Assembly (NCBI GenBank): GCA_919903585.1
Contig: CAKKST010000385.1
Location: forward strand, 1 to 5,341
Length of the DNA stretch: 5,341 bases
Direction: 5' to 3'
From: Nitrospiria bacterium
GTDB taxonomy: Bacteria > Nitrospirota > CAKKRA01 > 9FT-COMBO-42-15
A model generated the notes under the pieces. It did not search any database, was not told the DNA's origin, and was given only the letters and a program-made list of their open reading frames with translations. Positions within the stretch are counted from its first letter, which is position 1. The number at the start of each line of letters is the position of its first letter. A program made the translations under genes and the position numbers. This document shows positions 1 through 5,341 of the stretch, in pieces.

Positions 1-50
1 TTTTAAGAGTTTTGGAGAAGGGAAGTCAAGAAGAAAATAAAAGCCCTGTC

Positions 51-80
51 TTGACAGTACAATGAAAAAAGAGGTATAAG
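51..80 (+). promoter_or_regulatory. sigma70-type promoter of the P-type ATPase gene
   Basis: A perfect -35 hexamer TTGACA lies at 51-56. An 18-base spacer follows, then TATAAG at 75-80, which matches 5 of 6 bases of the TATAAT -10 consensus. Transcription would start near 87 and give a leader of roughly 30 bases before the ATG at 120. The leader carries GGAGG at 106-110, 9 bases from the start codon, which fixes that start. The -35 overlaps the right arm of a 7-base inverted repeat (GTCAAGA 25-31, TCTTGAC 49-55) that could be an operator, though it is short enough to be chance. No experimental evidence is available. Confidence 0.6.
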
Positions 81-119
81 TTATTTAGTTGTTAATATAA
101 TAATTGGAGGCGGACAATC

Positions 120-2030
120 ATGGAAAAACCATGGGCAGCAGATACAGATGATGTTATAAGAGATTTAAATAGCAATGCCTCCATGGGGCTGGCTGAGGAG
201 GAGGCAAGAGAGAGGCTGGCAAAATATGGGCCAAATAAACTGATTGAGGAGCGGCAGCTTACCTTCCTTGATGTGTTCTGGGAAGAGGTGAGGGAGCCGA
301 TGATTATACTCCTTTTGATTGTCGGCCTCTTTTACAGTTTATGGGGCGAGCTGCGTGATGCCGTTACCATCTTTGTGATCATAATAACCCTTGTCTTTGC
401 AGAGGTCTTTAATGAATACAGGGCAAAGAAGTCCATCGAGATGCTCAAAAGGCTTTCCTCTCCAACAGCAGGAGTAATTCGTGATGGCAGATATCAGGAG
501 ATACTTACCACAGATATTGTGTCTGGGGATATTCTGATTATAAAAAGCGGGGAGAGAATACCTGCTGACTGCAGGATTATAGAGGCATACAGTATTGCTG
601 CTGATGAGTCCGTATTAACAGGCGAGTCTGTTCCTGAAGAAAAGGAGGCAGCGGCAACCCTGTCGGATGATGCACCAGTTGCAGACAGAAGGAACATGCT
701 CTTTGCAGGGACTGTGGTAACAAGGGGAAGGGGAAAGGGTATTGCAACAGCAACAGGCATGGAGACAGAATTCGGCAGGATTACAGGTCTTGTTAAAGCA
801 GTAAAAGAGCCAAAGACACCGCTACAGCTTTCAATTAAACAGCTTTCAGGCTGGCTTGTGTATCTTGCTGTATCTATAAGTATATTGATCCCATTACTCG
901 GTTTTATTCAGGGGCAGGATTTTAAAGAGATGGTTTTAACTGGTCTCGGCCTTGCTGGTTTTATTGACCCTCCCCGCGCTGAGGTTAAAGAGGCTGTAAG
1001 GCTGACTAAAGAGGCAGGTGTGAAGGTTATTATGATTACAGGCGACCATGAAAATACAGCAAGGAGAATCGCTGATGATGTCGGCATTGACAGCAGTAAA
1101 GTAATTTCAGGCAAAAGGCTTGATGAGATGGGTGATGAGGAATTACGGGATGTTGTGAAGGATGCCTTTGTCTATGCGCGGATTACACCTGAACATAAGC
1201 TCCGCATTGTCAGGGCATTAAAGGAGAATGGCGAGGTTGTGGCAGTAACAGGTGATGGTATAAATGATGCACCAGCGCTAAAAGAAGCGGATATCGGCGT
1301 TGCAATGGGTAAGACAGGAACAGATGTTGCCAAGGAGACAGCAGATATGATATTGCAGGATGACAACTTTACAACCATAACAAAGGCAATAGCAGAGGGG
1401 AGGAAGCTTTACGACAATCTTAAAAAAGGTGTCCGCTACTACCTTGCCTGCAAAACCGCACTTATTGCCATCTTTACACTGCCTGTAATATTCAAGCTGC
1501 CCCTTCCCTTTGCGCCAATACAGATAATACTGTTGGAGCTTTTCATGGATATTGCTGCATCAGCGAGCTTTGTTGCAGAGCCTGCAGAAGGGGATGTTAT
1601 GAGGCGGAGACCGAGGGATCCAAAGGTTAAATTTATGAACAGGGCTATGACCATGAGTATATTTACTGGCGCTGCTGGCCTCTTTTTTTCTGTTTCTGTT
1701 GCCTATCTGTATGCCTTAAAGAGTGGTGCAGGCCAGACAACTGCACAGACAATCGCCTTTGCCACATGGATGCTTACACATGTATTTTTGGCATTTAACA
1801 TGCGGTCTGAAAGAGAGTCCATTTTTAAGTTGGGGCTATTTACAAATAAGGTTATGGTAATCTGGGCAGCGGCCTCAATTGCTGCACTGGTGATAGGGGT
1901 CAATCTGCCTGTTGTGCTACAGGCTCTTAAAACCACAGCCCTCTCCCCTAATGAATGGGCTATTGTTATTGTCCTTGCCATCTCTGGCGCTTTTTGGATG
2001 GAGATTAAGAAGCGAATTGTGGTAAAATAG
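120..2030 (+). CDS. P2-type cation-transporting ATPase, internally deleted (no DKTGT loop or nucleotide-binding domain)
   Basis: Intact members of this family are inner-membrane pumps of about 900 residues that export or import cations (Ca2+-ATPase-like) through an aspartyl-phosphate intermediate. Visible here, in order: N-terminal cation-ATPase domain (about 1-55); M1 and M2 (about 60-97); A-domain with the dephosphorylation motif TGES at 167-170; M3 (about 243-262); a truncated M4 (271-280); the C-terminal part of the P-domain with ITGD (306-309), K360 and the TGDGINDAPAL hinge motif (377-387); then M5-M10 (about 440-628). Missing are the PEELP-type M4 ion-binding motif, the DKTGT phosphorylation site and the KGAPE-type ATP-binding domain. 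At 636 residues it is roughly 250-300 short. The reading frame, promoter and GGAGG site (106-110) are intact. As written the protein cannot autophosphorylate, so ATP-driven transport is not expected. The substrate cannot be assigned. It could be a decaying gene, a repurposed protein or an assembly deletion. Confidence 0.93.
   Translation: MEKPWAADTDDVIRDLNSNASMGLAEEEARERLAKYGPNKLIEERQLTFLDVFWEEVREPMIILLLIVGLFYSLWGELRDAVTIFVIIITLVFAEVFNEYRAKKSIEMLKRLSSPTAGVIRDGRYQEILTTDIVSGDILIIKSGERIPADCRIIEAYSIAADESVLTGESVPEEKEAAATLSDDAPVADRRNMLFAGTVVTRGRGKGIATATGMETEFGRITGLVKAVKEPKTPLQLSIKQLSGWLVYLAVSISILIPLLGFIQGQDFKEMVLTGLGLAGFIDPPRAEVKEAVRLTKEAGVKVIMITGDHENTARRIADDVGIDSSKVISGKRLDEMGDEELRDVVKDAFVYARITPEHKLRIVRALKENGEVVAVTGDGINDAPALKEADIGVAMGKTGTDVAKETADMILQDDNFTTITKAIAEGRKLYDNLKKGVRYYLACKTALIAIFTLPVIFKLPLPFAPIQIILLELFMDIAASASFVAEPAEGDVMRRRPRDPKVKFMNRAMTMSIFTGAAGLFFSVSVAYLYALKSGAGQTTAQTIAFATWMLTHVFLAFNMRSERESIFKLGLFTNKVMVIWAAASIAALVIGVNLPVVLQALKTTALSPNEWAIVIVLAISGAFWMEIKKRIVVK
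942..962 (+). other. in-frame deletion junction inside the P-type ATPase gene
   Basis: Residues 271-286 read M-V-L-T-G-L-G-L-A-G-F-I-D-P-P-R. In intact relatives M-x-L-T-G-L-x-L-A-F is the start of M4 and leads into a PEELP-type motif, while G-L-A-G-F-I-D-P-P-R is the P-domain segment after the nucleotide-binding domain. The two are joined here with the frame kept. Both ancestral flanks probably contained a similar G-L-(x)-L-A coding stretch, so a slip or recombination between short direct repeats is a plausible cause. That mechanism is inference, because the deleted sequence is not available. Confidence 0.8.
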
Positions 2031-2035
2031 CAATC

Positions 2036-2386
2036 ATGAAAAAGCTGAATCTCAGATATATAAATTCCTTATCTAAAGAAGGTATAGTTACTATTGATGA
2101 TATACTGAAAGATCAGAGATTATATAAGCACCTATGGATAGAGCTTATTTTTAATTCAAAATTGGTTATGGCCTTTAAACCATACATTGATAATGCTGTT
2201 GTAAAAAATACACTGGCCGATGCGCTGAGCTGGTATCTCGCATTCAGATGGCTCTTTCCTGAAAATAAGGCGCTGGAGGAGTTATATAGAAAAAATATAA
2301 TAGCTCCCTATAAGATAAAAAATGATATTTACAGGCAGAACCGCAGGAGCTTTCTGAAAGGCATAGTACATGCACACTTAATATAA
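2036..2386 (+). CDS. hypothetical protein, 116 residues, AT-rich, coupled to the pump gene
   Basis: I do not recognise this protein. It is rich in Lys, Leu, Ile and aromatic residues. It has no signal peptide, no clear membrane segment and no cysteine, and it looks like a small, mostly helical soluble protein. A central stretch (about 55-77) with A-L-S-W-Y-L-A-F-R-W-L-F-P is strongly amphipathic or hydrophobic and could be a helical core. The C-terminal part is basic (KIKNDIYRQNRRSFLKG, 93-109). The ATG lies 5 bases after the stop of the pump gene. No Shine-Dalgarno is visible in front of it, so translation by coupling is likely. Base composition is clearly more AT-rich than the pump gene and the kinase gene, suggesting a different origin or weak codon selection. 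The gene may be real but poorly expressed. Confidence 0.6.
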   Translation: MKKLNLRYINSLSKEGIVTIDDILKDQRLYKHLWIELIFNSKLVMAFKPYIDNAVVKNTLADALSWYLAFRWLFPENKALEELYRKNIIAPYKIKNDIYRQNRRSFLKGIVHAHLI

Positions 2387-2413
2387 CAAGAAAACAATGG
2401 GGTAATAAGCTAT

Positions 2414-2452
2414 TCCCCCTCCCCTTGTAGGAGGGGGTGAGGGGGAGGGGGA
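2414..2452. repeat. G/A-C/T palindromic repeat upstream of the DUF559 gene, carrying its ribosome site
   Basis: TCCCCCTCCCC at 2414-2424 is the exact complement of GGGGAGGGGGA at 2442-2452, giving an 11-bp stem with a 17-base loop. The loop contains a further G-run (2433-2437) that could compete for the C-rich arm. The right arm contains GGAGG at 2444-2448, 10 bases from the DUF559 ATG at 2459, so this repeat doubles as the Shine-Dalgarno. In the mRNA the hairpin would hide that site. CCCTCCCCTT (2417-2426) recurs exactly at 2797-2806 on the other side of the gene. Confidence 0.8.
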
Positions 2453-2458
2453 TAAAAG

Positions 2459-2884
2459 ATGTCTCAACCTTTTATAAAAATGGCTAAAACTCTCAGAAAG
2501 AGACCGACAGATGCAGAGATATTATTGTGGAGATATTTGAGATCTAAACAATTGGAAGGAATGAAATTCAGAAGGCAGCAGCCAATCGGAAGATATGTTG
2601 TTGATTTTGTTTGCTTTGAAAAGAAGATAATTATTGAAGTTGATGGAGGCCAACATTCAGTAGAAACAGAAAAAGATAAAGAAAGGGATGAATGGTTTAA
2701 AAGTCAGGGCTTCAAAGTTCTCAGGTTTTGGAATAATGAAGTATTAGCCAATACACAGGGGGTTTTAGAGGTGATAAGAACTAACTGTTTAACCCACCCT
2801 CCCCTTAATCCCCTCCCATCAAGGGAGGGGAGAGTCGTTGGCATGACCCCCCTCAAGGGAGGGGATTTTATCCACTTAAAATGA
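2459..2884 (+). CDS. DUF559 domain-containing protein (Vsr-like endonuclease fold)
   Basis: The DUF559 family is related to very-short-patch-repair (Vsr) endonucleases and the PD-(D/E)XK-like nuclease fold; its cellular role is mostly unproven. The domain covers about residues 6-107. Family hallmarks are DAEILLWRYLR (18-28), KFRRQQPIGRYVVDFVC (36-52) with D49, IIIEVDGGQH (57-66) with candidate catalytic E60, D62 and H66, and GFKVLRFWNNEVL (84-96). The tail from about 111 to 141 (LTHPPLNPLPSREGR and on) is not part of the domain. It is translated from the palindromic repeats at 2797-2865, as is common for DUF559 genes in repeat-rich genomes. The ATG at 2459 is preferred because GGAGG lies 10 bases upstream; the next in-frame ATG (2480) has no ribosome site. 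The gene and its flanking repeats look like one cassette placed downstream of the pump unit. Confidence 0.9.
   Translation: MSQPFIKMAKTLRKRPTDAEILLWRYLRSKQLEGMKFRRQQPIGRYVVDFVCFEKKIIIEVDGGQHSVETEKDKERDEWFKSQGFKVLRFWNNEVLANTQGVLEVIRTNCLTHPPLNPLPSREGRVVGMTPLKGGDFIHLK
2797..2865. repeat. palindromic CCCCTCCC/GGGAGGGG repeats at the 3' end of the DUF559 gene
   Basis: TCCCCTCCC at 2809-2817 pairs with GGGAGGGGA at 2823-2831 around a 5-base loop, giving a perfect 9-bp stem. A second, imperfect hairpin follows at 2847-2864 (CCCCCC opposite GGGAGG, one mismatch). TCAAGGGAGGGGA occurs twice exactly, at 2819-2831 and 2853-2865, 34 bases apart. The array begins with CCCTCCCCTT (2797-2806), shared with the repeat left of the gene. 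It is inside the DUF559 reading frame and encodes its last 30 or so residues. The hairpins are not followed by a T-run, so they are not convincing intrinsic terminators. Confidence 0.8.
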
Positions 2885-2996
2885 GAAAGAGCGAGACCAA
2901 TTGCTTGAAAGAAAACAGCTTATACAATTTCCAAAAGACACTGAAACCCTTTTCTTTGAAAAGAAGTTTCAGCATTTAATGGAATTAATTAGCTGA
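2880..2996 (+). pseudogene. possible 3' remnant of a lost gene (38 open codons, no start)
   Basis: After a stop at 2877-2879, the frame reads N-E-K-E-R-D-Q-L-L-E-R-K-Q-L-I-Q-F-P-K-D and continues T-E-T-L-F-F-E-K-K-F-Q-H-L-M-E-L-I-S to a TGA at 2994-2996. The charged, helical, protein-like composition suggests a real C-terminus rather than random sequence. There is no ATG or ribosome site at its beginning. It starts directly at the edge of the DUF559 repeat region and overlaps the kinase stop codon by 12 bases. It may be the stump of a gene displaced by the DUF559 cassette. Length is too short for certainty, and I do not recognise a family. Confidence 0.25.
2941..2972 (-). terminator. possible terminator of the hybrid histidine kinase gene
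   Basis: CTGAAAC (2941-2947) pairs with GTTTCAG (2966-2972). Inside it CTTTTC (2949-2954) pairs with GAAAAG (2958-2963) around a TTT loop. Together they give a 13-bp two-part stem with a small asymmetric internal loop. On the minus strand the hairpin begins 12 bases beyond the kinase stop codon and is followed by TGTCTTTTGG, a weak T-tract. The stem is AT-rich and the T-tract short, so termination may be inefficient. On the plus strand the hairpin is followed by CATTTAATGG, which is weaker still. Confidence 0.4.
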
Positions 2997-5201
2997 CGAG
3001 TCCAGCGCCTCCCTTACCTTACGGGCAAGGTCTTCCTGACTGAAGGGTTTTTGCAGGAATGGATGCCGCTCCTTTGATATAAAGTCTGTGTGATGTGTGC
3101 CTGCGCTGTAGCCTGTAACAAAGAGGACTTTAAGCCCTGGCTTAATGGCGCTCATTCTGGCATAGGCCTCCTCGCCGCCGCATACAGGCATAACTATATC
3201 AAGTATCGCCAGTGAGATTTTATCGCTATTGACATTGAATGTCTGAACGGCCTCATCACCGTTTTTTGCTGTAAGTATTGTGTAGCCGAATTTTTTCAGG
3301 ATAGTCTCTGCGAGCTCCCTTAGCATATCATTATCCTCAGCAAGGAGGATTGTTTCATTGCCGCCCCTGAGCTCCGCCAGTTTTGGCGTTGTAATTGCCT
3401 CTGCCTGTCCTGAAAATGCGGGGAGATATATCTTAAATGTTGTCCCATGGCCCTTCTGGCTGTAGACATTTATAAGGCCATTGTGCTGTTTGACAATGCC
3501 GTAGACCACTGCAAGGCCGAGGCCTGTCCCTTTACCGAGCTCCTTTGTTGTAAAAAAAGGCTCAAAGATACGCGCCTGCGTTTCCTCATCCATGCCGATC
3601 CCTGTATCAGTTATAGAAATCATGGTATAAAAACCGGGCCCTGCCCATGGATGGCTTATGCGGTAGGTCTCATCAAGCTGGGTGCTCATGGTCTCTATAA
3701 TCAGTTGGCCTCCTTCTGGCATGGCATCCCTTGCATTCACGCAGAGATTCATAATCACCTGCCCCATCTGGCCTTTATCCGCCATAACAGGAGAAAGGTT
3801 TTTAGCGAGAGAAATCTGTAGTGCAATATCCGCCCCTAAGAGCCTCTTTAACATCTTTTCAAGATTTGTGATTACATCATTGATGCTAATAATTCTTGGG
3901 TCTATGACCTGCCGTCTGCTAAAGGCAAGGAGCTGGCCTGTAAGGTCAGCGGCAGACTGGCCTGCATTATAGATTTGCTGGAAGTGGCGGTACTGCGGGG
4001 AATTTTTATCCGCCTCTTCCATGATCAATTGTGTATAACCGAGGATCACATTCAGCATATTGTTAAAGTCATGGGCAATGCCGCTTGTAAGCGTCCCGAT
4101 TGCCTCCATCTTCTGGGATAAAAAGAACTGTTTCTGGAGTTTCTCGTTTTCTACCTTTCGCTCATCTAACTTCCTTACCATGTCATTAAAACTGCTGGCA
4201 AGGCCTTCTATCTCGTCCCCTGTTTTTATATTTACTAATCTGCGGAAATCCCCATAACCAACCTCTTTGACCTCCCTTGTAAGTTCTGATATCGGCTCTA
4301 TGATGTATCTCCCGAAGACCTTTGCAATAAAGAGTGTTATGCTGAGGATCAACAGGCTGAAGAATATGCTTTTTAATAAGTCATCCCTCAAAGGTCCATA
4401 AACTGCGTTGGTGGGGATGCCTACTATGGAATTCCATTTTGTCATCTTGGGGGATGTAATGGCGGTCAGCCTCTCTTCACCCATGAATTGAAGTGTAAGT
4501 ATCCCGTCTTTTCTCTTAAGAATCTCCTGAAACCATGCAGCGCTGCTTATATCCTGCATGGTATACTTTTCCGGCTCTATATTGCTGGTGACAATCCTGC
4601 CCTGTTGGTCTGTTAATATTATTGCTGTATTTGGAGTAAGATTCATGGGAGTAAACATCTTGTTAACATTAAGGAGGGATAGTGATGCCCCTATTATGGC
4701 AGTCAGGTTATTAGACTGATCCAGAACAGGATAGACAAGGACAACAACAGGCTTGCCTATTATGCGGCCGATTGCGACTTCACCAATGGTATAAACCTTC
4801 TTTTCTGTCACCTCTTTAAAATAGGCACGGTCTTTTATGTTGACCATCTCTTTGTATGGCACTGCAGAGCAGCGTATCCAGCCATTGGTATCTGCTGCAA
4901 AGATATTTCCATAATATGGATACTGAGGCTTCATGCGAGAGAGGAGTTCACTGCATTTTTGCCAGTTCTTGTTTTTTATTGCTGGAAATTCTGAAAAGGT
5001 GGAAAGGTGCTGCCAGCTCTCAAAGAGCGCCTGATCAATCTCCTCAGAGACCATGTGGGATTGATGCAGGGCGGATTGTTCTAACATTAATTTGTCATGC
5101 TTTAAATCTTTAAACAGCAGGTAAAAATTTAATATAAAGATAGGGAGGATTGCGGATAGTACAAGGATTATTAACTTGGTTTTTATGCCCCACTTTGGCA
5201 T
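2985..5201 (-). CDS. membrane-bound hybrid histidine kinase (dCache-HAMP-HisKA-HATPase-REC)
   Basis: This sensor kinase should detect a ligand outside the inner membrane, autophosphorylate on histidine and pass phosphate to its own receiver. Order of parts: membrane segment 1 (about 9-30); extracytoplasmic double-Cache-like domain (about 35-270) with the DRAYF motif at 124-128; membrane segment 2 (about 277-296); HAMP (about 297-348); a short coiled linker; HisKA with the GIAHDFNN motif and phosphoacceptor H377; HATPase_c with N485 and N489 (N box), DTGIG 532-536 (G1), FEPFF 546-550 (F box) and GKGTGLGL 556-563 (G2); then a receiver (about 617-732) with E622/D623, phosphoacceptor D668, T696 and K718. 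All catalytic residues are present, so it should be active. The HDFNN type commonly has a C-terminal receiver. The ATG is supported by GAGGG (complement of 5208-5212) 6 bases upstream. No separate response regulator or phosphotransfer protein is in the window, so the ligand and output are unknown. Confidence 0.95.
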   Translation of the reverse strand: MPKWGIKTKLIILVLSAILPIFILNFYLLFKDLKHDKLMLEQSALHQSHMVSEEIDQALFESWQHLSTFSEFPAIKNKNWQKCSELLSRMKPQYPYYGNIFAADTNGWIRCSAVPYKEMVNIKDRAYFKEVTEKKVYTIGEVAIGRIIGKPVVVLVYPVLDQSNNLTAIIGASLSLLNVNKMFTPMNLTPNTAIILTDQQGRIVTSNIEPEKYTMQDISSAAWFQEILKRKDGILTLQFMGEERLTAITSPKMTKWNSIVGIPTNAVYGPLRDDLLKSIFFSLLILSITLFIAKVFGRYIIEPISELTREVKEVGYGDFRRLVNIKTGDEIEGLASSFNDMVRKLDERKVENEKLQKQFFLSQKMEAIGTLTSGIAHDFNNMLNVILGYTQLIMEEADKNSPQYRHFQQIYNAGQSAADLTGQLLAFSRRQVIDPRIISINDVITNLEKMLKRLLGADIALQISLAKNLSPVMADKGQMGQVIMNLCVNARDAMPEGGQLIIETMSTQLDETYRISHPWAGPGFYTMISITDTGIGMDEETQARIFEPFFTTKELGKGTGLGLAVVYGIVKQHNGLINVYSQKGHGTTFKIYLPAFSGQAEAITTPKLAELRGGNETILLAEDNDMLRELAETILKKFGYTILTAKNGDEAVQTFNVNSDKISLAILDIVMPVCGGEEAYARMSAIKPGLKVLFVTGYSAGTHHTDFISKERHPFLQKPFSQEDLARKVREALDSSAN

Positions 5202-5271
5202 GGGTATCCCTCATATTGTTGTGGTTCCCCCTGCCCCTGTTAAGAAGACAACTCTACCTCACCAAGTTACA

Positions 5272-5290
5272 CTTATTGATAATCAGTATC
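5272..5290. promoter_or_regulatory. Fur-box-like sequence at the kinase transcription start
   Basis: The plus-strand 19-mer CTTATTGATAATCAGTATC matches the classical Fur consensus GATAATGATAATCATTATC at 15 of 19 positions, including the uninterrupted core TGATAATCA. It lies just downstream of the -10 hexamer (5294-5299), over the expected transcription start, a position where a bound repressor would block initiation. The local sequence is AT-rich, so a chance match cannot be excluded, and no iron-related gene is visible in the window to support it. Confidence 0.4.
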
Positions 5291-5293
5291 TTT

Positions 5294-5321
5294 ATTATAC
5301 TATAGAAAGGGCTATTGTCAA
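5294..5321 (-). promoter_or_regulatory. sigma70-type promoter of the hybrid histidine kinase gene
   Basis: Reading the minus strand, TTGACA (complement of 5316-5321) is followed by a 16-base spacer and TATAAT (complement of 5294-5299). Both hexamers match the consensus perfectly; only the spacer is one base shorter than ideal. Transcription would start near 5287 and give a leader of about 85 bases. The -35 is preceded by TC, so the octamer TCTTGACA is identical to that at the pump promoter (49-56). Confidence 0.7.
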
Positions 5322-5340
5322 GATATTGATAAGCATTTAA
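5322..5340. promoter_or_regulatory. second Fur-box-like sequence, abutting the kinase -35 element
   Basis: The plus-strand 19-mer GATATTGATAAGCATTTAA matches the Fur consensus GATAATGATAATCATTATC at 14 of 19 positions. It starts one base beyond the -35 hexamer (5316-5321), on the upstream side. With the site at 5272-5290 it brackets the whole promoter. It is weaker than that site, its right half is poor, and it sits at the window edge, where a divergent gene could also be involved. Confidence 0.3.
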
Positions 5341-5341
5341 A

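Noticed and set aside
25..55. Inverted repeat GTCAAGA / TCTTGAC over the pump promoter -35 as an operator
   Set aside because: Only 7 bases per arm with a 17-base spacer, and the right arm is largely the -35 hexamer. TCTTGACA also occurs at the kinase promoter simply as an extended -35.
1..63. Possible 3' end of an upstream gene: open frames ending at 40 (TAA) and at 63 (TGA)
   Set aside because: Only 13-20 codons are in the window, in two competing frames, with no recognisable motif; the promoter at 51-80 overlaps one of them.
2430..2451. G-quadruplex in the repeat before the DUF559 gene
   Set aside because: There are only three runs of five G plus one GG, so a four-run, three-layer quadruplex is not available; the perfect 11-bp hairpin explains the symmetry better.
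2809..2865. Intrinsic terminators formed by the G/C-rich hairpins at the DUF559 3' end
   Set aside because: They lie inside the reading frame and neither is followed by a proper T-run on either strand.
2414..2865. CRISPR-like array
   Set aside because: The repeats are short G/A-C/T palindromes with irregular spacing around a coding gene, with no regular unique spacers and no cas genes.
3447..3821. 124-codon open frame on the plus strand inside the kinase gene
   Set aside because: It lies antisense to the conserved HATPase region, has no ribosome site or protein-like domain, and is explained as a shadow of the kinase coding strand.

Overview
The window looks like ordinary bacterial chromosome of moderate GC (about 45%). 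The main genes have Shine-Dalgarno starts and sigma70-type promoters (TTGACA / TATAAT-like). A large Cache-HAMP-histidine kinase-receiver hybrid sensor and a DUF559 gene set in C/T-G/A-rich palindromic repeats are typical of environmental Nitrospirota or deltaproteobacterial-type genomes. That placement is an impression from gene style, not a phylogenetic result.

Layout, left to right. (1) 1-119: leader with a good sigma70-like promoter (51-80) and a strong ribosome site. (2) 120-2030 (+): a P-type cation-transporting ATPase of the P2 type. It is open and in frame throughout but has lost its catalytic centre: the second half of M4, the DKTGT phosphorylation loop and the whole nucleotide-binding domain are missing. 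The sequence runs from the start of M4 directly into the P-domain motif G-F-I-D-P-P-R. (3) 2036-2386 (+): an AT-rich gene for an unrecognised 116-residue protein, 5 bases behind the pump and probably translationally coupled to it. (4) 2414-2865: a DUF559 (Vsr-like fold) endonuclease-domain gene bracketed by palindromic CCCCTCCC/GGGAGGGG repeats. The left repeat supplies its Shine-Dalgarno; the right repeats encode its C-terminal tail. (5) 2880-2996: about 120 bases between convergent genes, with a hairpin that may be a terminator and an open frame that reads like the tail of a decayed gene. (6) 2985-5201 (-): a 738-residue membrane hybrid histidine kinase with an attached receiver. (7) 5202-5341: its leader and promoter, with perfect -35 and -10 hexamers, flanked by two sequences resembling Fur boxes.

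The pump and the 116-residue protein probably form one transcription unit. The DUF559 cassette looks like a separate, repeat-associated insertion downstream of it. The kinase is convergent and independently promoted; its output partner is not in the window. The observations most worth following are the precise in-frame loss of the pump's catalytic core, the repeat-dependent start and end of the DUF559 gene, and the paired Fur-like sites around the kinase promoter.
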